From Durusdinium trenchii (lineage: Eukaryota; Sar; Dinophyceae; Suessiales; Symbiodiniaceae): DNA of 64,000 nt. How positions within the stretch are numbered: position 1 is the stretch's first letter; every line of letters begins with the position of its first letter. The stretch is from contig CAXAMN010001114.1 in the NCBI GenBank assembly GCA_963970005.1, positions 1,036,811-1,100,810 on the forward strand. Reading direction: 5' to 3'. The notes under the pieces are model-generated. The model was given only the letters and a program-made list of their open reading frames with translations. It did not search any database and was not told where the DNA came from. The position numbers were made by a program, and so were the translations under genes. Shown here piece by piece: positions 22,806 to 33,932 of the stretch.

Positions 22806-23692
22806 CTGAAACGGGCATCGCAGGGCCCATCAAACCCCAGAGTCGTCATCGACGTCCGTTTTGGGGCCCCGAGCCATGGATGTAACTCCACGCTTCGACT
22901 TATGAAAGCTTTCAGATCTGAATTGGTCAATCTGATTTGTCAATGTGCTTCATTGTGTATATCTCACTCTCTGATCAAACACCCAAACAGAAAAGAAAAC
23001 CTCAAGAACATGTTATTGAAGCTGTCTTGGACGGACCAATACCATCCAACCCAATTCTCACTCCTTGACCGAAGGCCCATTGCTCGACATCCGGCCTTTG
23101 GCTTCTCTTCTCCCGGCACACCCGGCAGCACTGCCAGAGGGTCCGTTGGCGCGCTGGGGTTCCGTCTGCCCTTTCTTCCGGCACCTCACCACCAAAGCAC
23201 CACCAGCAGCAGCACCATCACAAGAACAACATGCCGCTTTGTCGTGCATAAAACTGCACCATGTCCAGAGTGCACGTATTCGGGACGCTTCTGTTGCCCT
23301 CGGGCAGATGCTAAACCTATCATAGGGAGGCACATAATAGAGGTCGTGCAAATGTCTGGTCATGTAGATTTGATATTTGGCCATGTGCAGCCAACTACTG
23401 CAGCATTGAGTGAATTCGACCCACGAGTGTTGGCCAGAAAAACAAATCAAAGATTGGCTGCCAGCCTGCCAGCACCTGCACTTTCATGGATGACAGTGGA
23501 TGGGTTGATGAGGTGCCCTGAGGCTCAATTCCATCAGAACTCGGTAAGAACTGCATGATGCGGACTCTTGCTTGCTATGGCCATCATATCAACAATGATT
23601 GGCAAGATCGACTCTGAGGCTCCTCGTCTCTTTATAGCCACTTTTGATATGGAGAACACCCCACCTGGCGAAGGATCAATGGGGCTCTGTGC

Positions 23693-23763
23693 CGGCAAAG
23701 GTTTCCTTGGCTGCGAAGTTAGCGGCTTCGATCACCGCAGAAGTGGCCAGAAAAAGACGATGC
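23693..23763 (-). CDS. Coding-like exon
   Basis: Reads HRLFLATSAVIEAANFAAKE then TFA. Acceptor ACAG|G, GC donor (GCACAG). Function unknown; possibly N-terminal part of the nested channel. Confidence 0.4.
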
Positions 23764-24879
23764 CTGTTCACGGCAGAATCAAGGAGTCTTTCTGGAACCT
23801 GAAGATCATAGTGCATGCAAGATTGGTGTCAAGGATGTTCAAGTGGATTTGGGATTAACTGCTCTTCCTATTTGGAGGTCACTATGACGCAAAACAGCAT
23901 ATCTTGGACCCAGCACAATTGGCCGACTTGGCTCATCTAGCCTGGGCCCAACAGGTTGCGTTTATCCCACCACAGTCTGAAAGGCCGTACGGAGGGACCA
24001 AATGGGTGGAACTCCACAAGCACCAAGCGTCCATGGCTCAGCAATCTGCATGGCAGAAGCATTGGGGACCCAGGCCATGAAGGCTTGCCAACTTCCACCT
24101 GTCTGCATGATGCACAACAAAAGTTCCGTGGAGCGCATCTGTTTGTGTTCACACGCTGTCTTAACGCTGTTTTGGTGTGGTGGCCCAGTGGTGTGTGTGT
24201 ATATATATATATACATGTGTGTGTGTGCCTCTTTGCAGTTTAGATGTGTCTGTGTGCGCGCACCACTCCACAGACCACCTGAACCAGGCTGATGGCCAGA
24301 GCCCTAAAACAGATTGCGTCCCGCGGTTGTAGTTAGGTTGTTCATCCAAGAGTTCCACACCTTGGTTTCCACAAAAGTATCGGTGACACGTAATTACTGT
24401 AACTGCATGTATGTGCAGTCACTGGCCAATGGTCTTCAATCTGCATCCTGACATCCTAGCCTTGACCTCAAACTGCCTCAATCAACCCCGTGTTGGGCCT
24501 TCTCCGGGCCCCCCCAAAGCTACGAATGGAAAACATCCATGGTGGCACCATGACCCTGGCACAACTGCCGGACCCACACAACGCCCCGGCAGCGCTGGAC
24601 GGTGAGGTGACTTCTCGCCGGACCACCCCCAGCTCTCGGCCTGGTGCTTGGTTTTTTCCTGAAAAGGGAAAGAAAAGGACGTCAATGGCCTGGGGCATCT
24701 GCAACAGGTCCAACACTCCAAAAGCAGCCGAAAGATCACAGCGCACAGCAATGCGCCACCAGCCAACCGTCATGTTCTAAGGATTTCGTGGAAAAGAACT
24801 GTCCGAAATAGGCATCAATCATTAGCTTCTCATACGTAAAATCCTTCAATGCCCGAGGTCGTCGGTCCTTTCTTGCCAC

Positions 24880-24988
24880 GCGCCATGGCACCGCCGCCAG
24901 GACCTCCAGGCCCCCCCGGCCCCCCGGGGAAGCCGGCGGGGCCGTCCTGCTTCTGCTTGAAGGACTGAGGGCCACTGCCTTCGTCGTC
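24880..24988 (-). CDS. Coding-like Gly/Pro-rich exon
   Basis: After GCCAG|G the frame reads a DDEGSG start, a Gln/Lys stretch and repeated GGPGGPGG. The GC-rich composition differs from the flanking introns. The 3' edge is approximate, with several GT/GC donors available. Confidence 0.42.
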
Positions 24989-25028
24989 CTGGCTCGTTCG
25001 TGGCGCGATCAGTTTGGCGATCGACCTC

Positions 25029-25229
25029 CACCCACTCTCACTCTCACTCTCACTCTCACTCACTCTCACTCACTCCCTCCCTCCCTCCCTCCCTCTCCTC
25101 ACTCACTCACTCACTCACTCACTCTCTCTCTCTCTCACTCACTCACTCACTCACTCTCACTCACTCACTCACTCACACACACACACACTGACTCACTCAC
25201 TCACCCACTCACTCACTCACTCACTCACG
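25029..25229. repeat. ACTC/CTCC microsatellite
   Basis: About 200 bp of (ACTC)n, (CCCT)n and (CT)n, with a short (AC) block. It lies in an intron between two coding-like minus-strand exons. Confidence 0.95.
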
Positions 25230-25539
25230 CTCAAGCACTTGACCGCAGTTAGACCTTGACTCCCAAAACGGCATGGCGAGGAGTCCGCTAAACCGGATTG
25301 TTGGAACATCGGCCCACCGGCAGCTAAGGTATATTGGAGTAACAGCTGGACAAAAAGTTCAAAACATCGCAGGCACACAGGGATGATCAGTCCCTGCTTC
25401 CCACTCCCGCCCACAGCTTCGTTGCGTGTGGTAGGACGAGAGTGCCACACGCCCCTGCTGGTGAAAACTCTTAGGAACAGAGGTGGTCACACACAAACAG
25501 CCGCATAGCGGTGCGCCAAAGTTCATTGCGGCGGCTCTA

Positions 25540-26100
25540 AAGATGAAACAACGCAGTGGACAGTTTGGGCTTTACCTAAGTTGTACACGGACGAATATAA
25601 TATATTAGTATATACTTGATTGCCGTAGCTCTTTACTGATGAAACAACGCAGTGGACAGCATTGGCCTTACTTAGGTTCTAGAAGGTAGCTGACAAATGC
25701 ATAAACAATTTATCGCAGGAGCTCTTGAAAGATGAAGCACCGCAGTAGACAGCGTGTGCTTTTCTTGGGTTTGAGAGGTTGCTCACAAATGCATTTGCAC
25801 TTTAAAGAGGAATCAACGCAGTAGAAAGCTTTGGCGTTACTTAGGTTCTAACGGTTACTCACCGATGCATTAGCTCTTTGTTGCTGGCGGAAACAACTCA
25901 GTAGACAGCATTGGCAGTGCTTAGGTTCTAAAGGTTACTCACAGATGCATTAGCCCTTTCTTGCTGGAGGAAACAACTCAGTAGACAGCATTGGCAGTGC
26001 TTAGGTTCTAAAGGTTACTCACAGATGCATTAGCCCTTTATTGCTGGAGGAAACAACGCAGTAGACAGCATTGGCATTACTTAGGTTTCAAAAGGTTGCT
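25540..26100. repeat. 80-95 bp minisatellite, about seven decaying units
   Basis: Units share a core with AACNNCGCAGTAGACAGC and CTTAGGTTCTAAAGGTTACT. The last copies are exactly 80 bp apart (TTAGG at 25921 and 26001). The leftmost units are 93-95 bp apart and more diverged. It is intronic. Confidence 0.9.
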
Positions 26101-26291
26101 TGCGACCCTCACTCTCTCACTCTCACTCTCTCTCTCTCTCTCTCTATCATCTTCAGACCCTTGGCGACCCTTACCCAATTGAACAATCTCTATATTATAT
26201 TAACTTCAAATTCCCAGTCCGCTTTTATCAACCTTTCATCACCGGATAGCTGCAACTGGCGGGCCCGGGGTAGACGACTACTCAATACGAC

Positions 26292-26364
26292 CTCCGCACC
26301 ACCCTCCTGGAAGGCATTCCGGTTGCCACGCCCAGGTTTTTTCTTGGGCTCAGCCACCATATTC
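26292..26364 (-). CDS. Coding-like basic exon
   Basis: Acceptor TTGAG|G, donor GTCGTA. One frame reads NMVAEPKKKPGRGNRNAFQE; the frame in phase with 26586 also stays open. The reading frame is unresolved. Confidence 0.35.
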
Positions 26365-26585
26365 CTCAACCAAACCCGCAAGTTTGCGAATGGAGTGGAG
26401 GAAGAACCAAAGTCATCTCCACAGGTGCTCTCAAGACAGTGCTTCACTGTTCCCTGATGGTGGGCATTGTTTTCAGTTGCTCCCTGACATTACATGATTG
26501 AGGGGCTCCGATGAAGCAGAGACACACAGGGCTTCGATCAAACAAACAACAACCCATAACAATCCGTCATCCTAGCAAGCCTTAC

Positions 26586-26724
26586 CAGTCAATGCGTCAT
26601 GCACAACGCTGCCCAGCGTCTGGAACATGACGTTCCGCACTTGGTCCGGGCTGCTGATTCCTAGCCTCTCCCGCAAGAGCTTGTTCTCCGCCACCAGGTT
26701 GGACATCTCAGAGCTGTGGATGGC
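26586..26724 (-). CDS. Channel N-terminal coiled-coil exon
   Basis: Reads AIHSSEMSNLVAENKLLRER then LGISSPDQVRNVMFQTLGS. The heptad-like spacing predicts a coiled coil. Acceptor TGTAG|G, consensus donor GTAAGG. Phase joins the two upstream exons. Confidence 0.75.
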
Positions 26725-26869
26725 CTACAGTATTGCAACGGACCCCCAGGTGTTTGTGCCCTGGAGGCGGCCCAAAGGGCCCAAAGGTTGATGCTCCATG
26801 TTCCACATAGATTCAGGCTTTCCAAAGGACTACTATCAGGGTCTCAGAACCTCTTGCTACACGCGGCGC

Positions 26870-26942
26870 CTGAACCTCCTCCAGCACCGCCAAGTGCTTG
26901 GCGACGATCTCTTCAGCGTGGGCCCGGAAGTCGGACACGCAC
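26870..26942 (-). CDS. Channel N-terminal coiled-coil exon
   Basis: Reads CVSDFRAHAEEIVAKHLAVL then EEVQ, running in phase 0 into the next exon as one helical segment. Acceptor TGCAG|G, GC donor (GCGCCG). Confidence 0.72.
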
Positions 26943-27243
26943 CTGCACGGCTAAAAGCAAGCACTGGAAGGAGAAAAACCTGAGAAAAAAAAGGCGAATA
27001 CCTTGCGAACCCAGGAGGGCTGGGAGGGCTCGAAGATGCTGGAAGACACATTCACGTCAGACAGGGAAGAGCGGACCCAGCCAACAAAAGGAGACAAGTG
27101 ACAAGTCTGAGAGTGAATCTCTATGCTTCTGGACATGGCAGTTGTGCAACTCAGTATATAGTGCCGTCTCTTCCACCTCCATCAATCCCCATCAAATGAA
27201 CGAAAGAGACGATGTTCCGCCGCAAACGACTGGTGTCCAGTGC

Positions 27244-27313
27244 CTGGCAAGTCCGGTCTCCAAGAGATCCACTTCCTCCTCCAGATTTGGAGCATTTGGG
27301 TTCGGAGTGTAGC
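27244..27313 (-). CDS. Channel N-terminal exon
   Basis: Reads YTPNPNAPNLEEEVDLLETG then LA. Its split codon completes with the 26870 exon. Acceptor TGAG|G, GC donor (GCACTG). Confidence 0.6.
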
Positions 27314-27892
27314 CTCAGCTTCTGCAGCTGGATGGGCCTGATATATCTGCTGGCTGTGCATGTGGGCCCGTTTCAGAAAAGCGTGCGGAATCCATCGCAT
27401 CCATCCACAGACCAAGGTGGGTGGCTGTGTGCTTCTGAAACGGATGTTCACCACAACCTTTCAAGGTGTCATCCGTGATATCAAATGCATCAGGCTCAAA
27501 TCCTGGTGCAGATTAGAATAGCTGAATGATGTTGAATAGCAAATGCAACTTGAGGGCCTCTGCCATCCTGAGTCAGCCCAGGAGCTTGGAGATACATTCT
27601 AAAGGATTCCAGTGGCAAATTGAAATCCAGAATGATGTCTGATGACTTTTGTGAGCGCATGCAAGGTTAGAAAGATTGCGGACTCCATAAAATAACAAAA
27701 GCATTCCAAACCCGCTTGGAAGCACCCAAGCCAGCATGCGCGTGCGCTGCGTGAACGGCATGGAACCAGCGCGCCAAGATTCTTGGCCAAGATGCTGGGA
27801 GACTTCTTCGGTGGAGGCGAGGGATCCCGGATGTCTATAATCTCACCTTGGTGGATCGTCACGCAAGGATAATGTGGTAAAGGCGACTTGCT

Positions 27893-28000
27893 TTATCGCA
27901 TTTCGTAGAGAAGCTCTTTCACATGCTCCGTCACCATGTAGGTCTTTGGGGGCCCCCCCGTCGAGACAAAATCAAGCCCGGTAGACGTGGCTCCCCAGTT
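27893..28000 (-). CDS. Coding-like segment ending in a stop
   Basis: Reads FVSTGGPPKTYMVTEHVKEL then LYEMR and TAA. It could be a terminal exon or, with the internal GT donors, a 5' exon of the channel. It is unassigned. Confidence 0.3.
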   Translation of the reverse strand, partial: NWGATSTGLDFVSTGGPPKTYMVTEHVKELLYEMR

Positions 28001-28593
28001 CTCAGTGGCGGATGGTCCTGCAAATAGAAGCGCTGTCCAATGCATGACTACAGAAGGGTGACTTTGTAGAAAGCATGTGTGCAAAAACTGCTTTGTGTTG
28101 AAGCTGAGTGTTTGTGGCAAAAGCATGCTTCCCAGTTGATGTCGGTGGTGTTAGGCTGAGCCCTCCAGAGTGAGAATCCCAAGACATCTTCCAAAACAAG
28201 TTTCACCAGTTAGTGAGAATCTGTCATGCCTCTTCGTTTCGAGAAAACACCGCTTAGCCAGTTGGTCCAGCTTTGGGGTTCAGTGAAGATGGTTGTTTTC
28301 TGGAATCCAGCAAGGAGTGAGAAGCCATCTCACGTGGTCAGGCTGCTCCAAGCCCTAGCTAAAAGCAAGGAGAGCGAGACAGAAGCCCAAGCAATTTCTC
28401 GATCTGCGCGACACCCTCAAGTTAGATGGTGATCCCCACAAAAGGACCATCAATTGACCCCTGCCCATGTCTGTCTTGTGATTAAACCCTATTCAATCCG
28501 CTCGGGATCATTCTAGTGCATCGCATGAATGAATATAGACCAAAACTGTCTCTGGTTCTGGCTCTGCTTGCGCATTCGATCTGACTAGGTCAC

Positions 28594-28630
28594 TGTCAGT
28601 CTTGATGGCTTGCACCTCGAGGTCTTCGAC
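28594..28630 (-). CDS. Coding-like short exon
   Basis: After TTTTCAG|G reads VEDLEVQAIKTD, donor GTGACC. It has no domain and is positioned upstream of the coiled-coil exons. Confidence 0.35.
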
Positions 28631-29179
28631 CTGAAAACGCAGAGGGCAAGAGGCCAACACCAACGAGAAGGACTAGGCAGAGGTCTGTGGGAAGGCAGGC
28701 TACTTAGCCCGTCAAGCCTGCTAGCTTGACACTGTGGGCCGGGGCATGTATCATGTATCTACTATATATATATATATATATCTGTGTGTGTGTGTCATAT
28801 GTTCTTTGTTTTGGTTTGGCTTTGGGCGGCAACCATGTATATACTTACTGCACATGGGGTCGAACCTCCTCCAATCTCGATTGACACTTCCGTATTATTA
28901 CGTGAGCTTAGGAGATTGAGTGGCTCGTCAACACGAGGAATCATACCCACACCCATGTCAATTGCCACAAGCCTGCAAAGGTGAGGTGGAACAAAAAGAG
29001 TTCTAGCCTCTGATAAATCTGATATGTCAGAATCCTCTGACACTCGACGTCTCAGGTTCAGGAAACAAACGCCTCAAAATGCCTCAAGCAAACTTGGCCT
29101 ACAGTCTCTCCTAATTACCTGAAACTACCATCTCTCCAAGGATCTCTGCCACTTCAATCCGATCAAATCTCATTCTCAC

Positions 29180-29229
29180 GACTCTCAGCCTCATCGAGCT
29201 TCAAGGGCCCTTCGAGCGTCACCTTCTTC
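29180..29229 (-). CDS. Coding-like short exon
   Basis: After TTGAG|G reads KKVTLEGPLKLDEAES, donor GTGAGA. It is the most 5' candidate for the nested channel gene; the assignment is inferred. Confidence 0.35.
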
Positions 29230-31665
29230 CTCAAACGTGGCGTTCGGTCTGCACCACATGCACACAACATATTGGACATATCGGCGGAGTATATAGGCGT
29301 GATCAGCCGGATAACAAGTAGATAGCAAAAAGACGGGAACTAACAAATGTCCTGTCCAAGGAAATCAAGGAAAAACAACATAATTGAAGAACTAAACAAC
29401 GTGTGTTTATGATCTTGCTACACCGGCAATTGACTCCATGATGACGGGGCTGGAGCCGGGTGTGTTGTGACGATTTGTGAGGTAAACTGCTGCGAGCTGA
29501 GGTGTTGTAGTCCTGACCATTTAGAAAAAGCTCCTGGTAGCGTCCTTGTTCCTAGTAGCGATGCCACGAGCCCCTAGTAGCGTCTCTTGCTCCTAGTAGC
29601 GATGCCCTTCAACTCACTTGCGTTGTTCTCCCGTGTGGCACCGGCCTCACTTGTAAAGAAAGGATGAGGTGTGCAGTTGCCTTCTCTTTGCGTGATCACA
29701 CCCGGGAGCAATTGTTGGAATACAAAGGTGCCCTTCAAATCTTCAAGGGTCCTATACAAACAAATGAAATCTTAAATCTTCAGGGAAGGGAGCGAGCACA
29801 GCGTGAGCACCGCTCTCCAATCTGCACAGTTGAATTGGCTCATGTTTCAGGAGGCCCCCATGTATTCATATATATATATATATATTCTCCATTTTAAGGA
29901 CTTTGCAACACCGCAGCGTGCACGGGTTGATGCCATTCACCCAGCCAGCAAACCTCCAAGTCCTTCACCCAACCAGCAAACCTCCAATTCCCTCGAATTG
30001 GGGAATGGCTTCAACAGGAGGGAGGTCTTGTAGATTGGACCGAATGATGGGCATAGCATGTGTCCCGCACCATCAGATTACTGACCGCCAATCTCTCTTC
30101 CCTTCTCTTTTGTGGTGAGGAAGTGGCACAACACAGAGGAAAGCAAATGGAAAACAAAAGAGCGCCTGCCGTACTGCCAAAGCAATCTTAAAACCTGCCA
30201 GAGCCGTAGGGAAAAATGGACCAGCTTTCAACTCCTCTTTCCATCCGGACGGAGCTTCGCCACTCGTTTATCACCATCCTCAGTCTGTCACAAGATGTCA
30301 CAAGGCTGTATTCCCAGGAAGTTCTCCTCTACCCTCCTGGCCAGGAAACCCAAGAACCGCTCCTCCCTCATTGGGATGGCCCAGCTTCAGAATCAAAAGC
30401 GCCATCCACGGATCTATGGACTAGTCGCTCGTCACAACATACCCCCTAGAGTCATATAGATATATAACTCTATATATAGAGAGAGAGAGAGATAGAAGGC
30501 TAAAGAGAGCCGACTAACAATGACATCATCTTCACAACTTCGCAATCTACCTCCAGCAGCTTCCCATTGGCGCAGAAAAGAACCGACACTTGGCATCTCC
30601 AGTCTGGCTCCCCCTGAGCCAGCGGCCCTCTTGTGGGACAGCGCGGACTTGATGGGCTGCTCCATCCGGTGCAATCGGCCGACCAATCCGGCCCAGGAGG
30701 ATGACTGCCAGCAAAAGTTGGAGGTGAGTGACTCTCTGACTCTTACCAATGACCATTGTCTAGGAGGGAGTGGCACACTGAACATGAAGGGCGTTGTTTC
30801 CAAGGGTTCTTTTATCCCGCAACGTTTGGAGAAGAGCACCCCAATTTTCTTTGCACAAGTTCCCCTCGCAGCCGAAGTCTTCTGCTGGGCTGTCCGTTGT
30901 GTCTGGAGTACGATTCAGCACAAGGAGCTCTGAGATGCGCGGCGAAATGTTCAATTCTTCCATTGTTCCCAAAAACCTCCCACAGGAATTGATGAGAACT
31001 GGTGCGCTGCGGTGACCCTGTGGATTAAGTCACAAAGATGTCACAACAGCAACCAGGGGTTGCACAGACTGCAGACCTCGAAACCCAGGTTCCCCGCTGG
31101 GATCCACTGGGGAAGTGACCTCACGGGTGACATTGGATGGCGGTTGGAGGCCCTGGGTGACATGATGGTCACCCATGGGAGGTTGACGGGTCACATTTCT
31201 TGTTGGATCTGCTTAGGTGGCCGCAACTGCTTCGTGGCAAATTCACATGGCGCAGCGAACCCCAAGAAGTGTCCCAATGTTTACGAATGGCTGATTTGCA
31301 CTGCATAGCCCGCATAAAGAAAAAAACGCTTGAAGGGGGTCCTCCATCCACTCTGATTGAGACTTTAGACTCTAGACACCCGGATATTGTTGAAAGACCC
31401 CAACTGCGGATGAAATGGTCCATCAACAAGGAAGACAAGAGGTATTTAATCTCTTCTGAAGGGGGCCTGAACAAGTGACAATTCAGAAACCCGCATATTC
31501 AAATCAAACATGTATCATATTAATACATAGTATTACTATATAGTTATATATATATATAATTATTATTATTGTTATTATTATTATTGTTATTATTGACCAT
31601 CTTCCAGGAGGTCCACAACCAACACACCAACTCCAATCGCAGAGTTCCCATATCTGCCATGGGGC
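29230..31665. other. Intron/interval between helicase exon 31666 and first channel candidate
   Basis: Contains a CTAGTAGCG-type repeat at 29526-29608, AT microsatellites at about 29868-29884, 30440-30490 and 31520-31590, and an ambiguous coding-like stretch at 30560-30715 open in several frames on both strands. No exon is supported by a domain. Confidence 0.4.
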
Positions 31666-31695
31666 ACCACCAAGTTGATGCCTTTGATGTCCAGC
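31666..31695 (-). CDS. Helicase exon: end of motif V (LDIKGINLV)
   Basis: A 30-nt exon, CCAG|G CTG GAC ATC, reads LDIKGINLV. It completes motif V (A-A-R-G-L-D-I) from the 32167 exon. The donor in phase is GC (GCCCCA); a GT two bases away is out of phase with the motif VI exon. The next helicase exon is 27.3 kb away. Confidence 0.85.
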
Positions 31696-32166
31696 CTGGT
31701 CACTTGACGTAACTCCTACGTCCGCACCCCCGGAGGAAAGATGCCCACTCGCCACCCCAGCCGCCGCCTTACAACCTCTCAATACGGGACGTCGCGACCC
31801 ATGGGGGGAATTCGCTGCAGTTGTAAGGCAGCGAGCCATTGCACGGCACGTGCCGAGGTGCACAAGAAATTGGCTGGATCGTGCAGTAGCCTCACCAAAT
31901 GTAAAACGGAGCTTGTAGGAGGTGAGTGAAGGCACAAACAGTCTCCAAACAAGAAATTCCCACAGGTCGCAACTTACCAGTATTCTCAGCAGCCCCTCAC
32001 AAACACCAATTTGAAGTCTAATGGGGAGATCAAATGGGAAATGACATTGAAACCGCCCACATAGCCAAAACCTTGTGTCAGATGCTGAGAGTGATTTTTC
32101 CTTTAAAGAAGTGGTCCCTTTGGCCTGCGTGACCACGCCTGGCACAAAGACAGCATGCCAAGGCAC

Positions 32167-32243
32167 CCACGTGCCGCCACATCCGTCGCCACCAGCACAC
32201 ACACCTGCCCTGTGCGGAAGTCTTGCAATGCCTCCTCCCGCTC
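32167..32243 (-). CDS. Helicase exon: motif V
   Basis: Reads EREEALQDFRTGQVC then VLVATDVAARG, the E-R-x-x-x-L-x-x-F region and motif V. Acceptor CGAG|G, donor GTGCCT, phase 2 out. Confidence 0.95.
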
Positions 32244-32513
32244 CTCGCACTTTTTGCCGGAAGTCGAAAACGAATGGAGCATGAAGGAAGACTGTATGAT
32301 ACTGCATGTGAATATTGCAGTTGGACTGTATGTTGAATCTGGGAACACGTGCAACTTTTGAGTCAACCATGTAATACTATATACGTTGATCCCCTACATG
32401 GTCAAAGGTGGAATATGATTTGGATATCATGAACATGTTCCGGTGAGAAACACTTTGTACATGAAACTCCAAATGAAGACCCATCTCTCTCTCTCTCTCT
32501 CCCTTTGCTGCTC

Positions 32514-32546
32514 CTGTTGGTCCTTGTCGCTATGCATAGAGTTAGC
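32514..32546 (-). CDS. Helicase exon: HSDKDQ segment
   Basis: A 33-nt exon reading ANSMHSDKDQQ, the counterpart of the I-H-G-D-K-x-Q segment between motifs IV and V. The acceptor is AG|G. The donor is GA (GAGCAG), giving DKDQQ-EREEAL across the junction. Confidence 0.75.
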
Positions 32547-33125
32547 CTTTACCTCAGGCCGGCATGCCAGGCCACGTCATTCCCGAGCAGACTGACTATG
32601 ATTGTTATTGGAAGAGGGAGTCAGTCAAATCGGCAGTACCTGTCGGTGCGCGCGCTCTCTCTCTCTCTCTCTCTCTGGGGGCATTGTTCCGGAGATACAG
32701 TGATGGCCCCATGGCTCAATGCTCTCCAGGTGGTCATGGGTAGTTCTGGAAGATCCTGGCAGAAAGCCCCCTTGTTCAGAGCACCTTCAAAGGGCCAAAT
32801 GAGCCTCGCCTTCAAGCGAGGTCTGTGTTGCAAACAGCATCGGAAACGATGCACAGCTGCAAACACTTGGCCTAGGGACTAAGGATTGGGAGAAAATGAA
32901 GGGACTGCGATGGCAAAAGTTGTGCATCCGATTCTTGGTAGGGAAGCCTATGATCGAAAAGTGATGGGCTACTGCTACAGCTATGAGAGAAATCCGCTCC
33001 TCGCATGGTCCTTTTCAGATGTCAATCGCTTCGAGAGCTGTGCAATCCAGCCCGGTAAGACGAACGGTGCCATCGAGGCCACTCGCCGCCCCCGCCCCAC
33101 CCAAAGGCGCTCTTGGACCAGTTGC

Positions 33126-33221
33126 GCCATTCCGCCGAAGAGCACGGACCACCAAGTCGCACTGCTTCCGCATGGCCACAAATACCAAAATCCGCGCAGG
33201 AGGGGGGTTTCCACGCAGGAC
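33126..33221 (-). CDS. Helicase exon: motif IV
   Basis: Reads PPPARILVFVAM then RKQCDLVVRALRRNG, motif IV and the following helix of the second RecA domain. Acceptor TTGCAG|G. The GC donor (GCAACT) gives phase 0. Confidence 0.92.
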
Positions 33222-33475
33222 CTGCAATGGCAATCTGCGGCTCTGCCATGTGACAATGGCTTGTCCTAAACCAAGCAACTGACGAAGCACCGGATTCTCG
33301 TGGCCAGTTCCACTCGTTGCTTGTTTCGATGGTCCCCCAATTGTCAATTCTATACATCTTTGCGGTTCTCAATATGAAACTTTGCAGTTCATGGCTTAAA
33401 TATGTTTCACTTTCCCACCTACTACTCCACCAGCCGGCTGACCTCTCTCCAGCTCCCCGGCCAACTCTCGCCAAC

Positions 33476-33544
33476 CTGCAACAGGGTACAATCCTTGTGC
33501 TCTGGATCCACCACAATGACCTGCTGGCTGATATCTTCATTGGC
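33476..33544 (-). CDS. Helicase exon: start of RecA-like domain 2
   Basis: Twenty-three codons reading ANEDISQQVIVVDPEHKDC then TLLQ. This is the A-N-x-D-I-x-Q-x-V segment that begins the second RecA domain in DDX5-like helicases. Acceptor CCAG|G, donor GTTGGC. Confidence 0.92.
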
Positions 33545-33890
33545 CTGGCAGCTTGGCTATCAAAGCACACACTCAACGCATTCGTGGGGGGCTATGGGAG
33601 AAGAGTTGGAGTTGGTGTGTTGTTGACTCGTTGACGTGTTCTGACTCCGCAACTGGTGATCCGATGCCCGAATAGAAGCGCAACCGAAAGCGAGAAGACC
33701 GAAAAAGAAAAAGGCTAGTACATCCTAGTCAATCTCTTGAGGGGCCACCGAGTAGCGGCGAGTACATGAGCACATGACTCATACACCCGAGTTTCGCGTG
33801 AACCAAGCAACGATTTCCACTGAAAGGGCCTCAAAATCCATGCGCACCCGGGCCCGGCTTCTGGTCCGAAACCAAAACCTCTCCAAACGC

Positions 33891-33932
33891 CTGCAGCATT
33901 GTAGGGTCGCCGACTTGGATGTGGATGGGCTC
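33891..33932 (-). CDS. Helicase exon: IHIQVG linker after motif III
   Basis: Fourteen codons, EPIHIQVGDPTMLQ, matching D-F-L-x-x-x-I-H-I-x-[IV]-G of DDX5. This is the first exon after the 20.7 kb intron. Acceptor CGCAG|G, GC donor (GCGTTT), phase 0 both sides. D-F-L-K from 54599 plus this exon aligns without gap to the family. Confidence 0.9.

Larger units (their letters stand above)
6378..29229 (-). other. Voltage-gated, CNBD-containing potassium-channel-like gene nested in a helicase intron
   Basis: Minus-strand exons give a membrane cation channel of the EAG/CNG superfamily: N-terminal coiled coil (27.3-26.6 kb), S2 (18.46 kb), S2-S3 loop, S3 (16.6 kb), Arg-rich S4 (16.05 kb), S4-S5 linker, S5, turret, pore/S6 (12.85 kb), S6-CNBD linker, HPFF segment and cyclic-nucleotide-binding domain (8.4-6.4 kb). 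The S3 block W-L-x-M-D-x-x-I-V-x-x-D-W and the HPFF/CHxAxS block resemble a channel family expanded in dinoflagellates. S1 and part of the pore helix were not found. The pore carries SGGMDE rather than GYG, so ion selectivity is uncertain. All assigned exons fall inside helicase intron 31665-4416. Membership of the exons at 20.9-29.2 kb is inferred from strand and order, except the phase-linked coiled-coil trio. Confidence 0.82.
4416..31665 (-). other. Giant GC-AG helicase intron containing the channel gene
   Basis: The interval between LDIKGINLV (31666) and the motif VI exon (4415) is 27,250 bp. Its ends are GC (GCCCCA) and GAG. Phase closes as V-N-Y-D. All channel exons lie inside it on the same strand. 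Confidence 0.75.
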
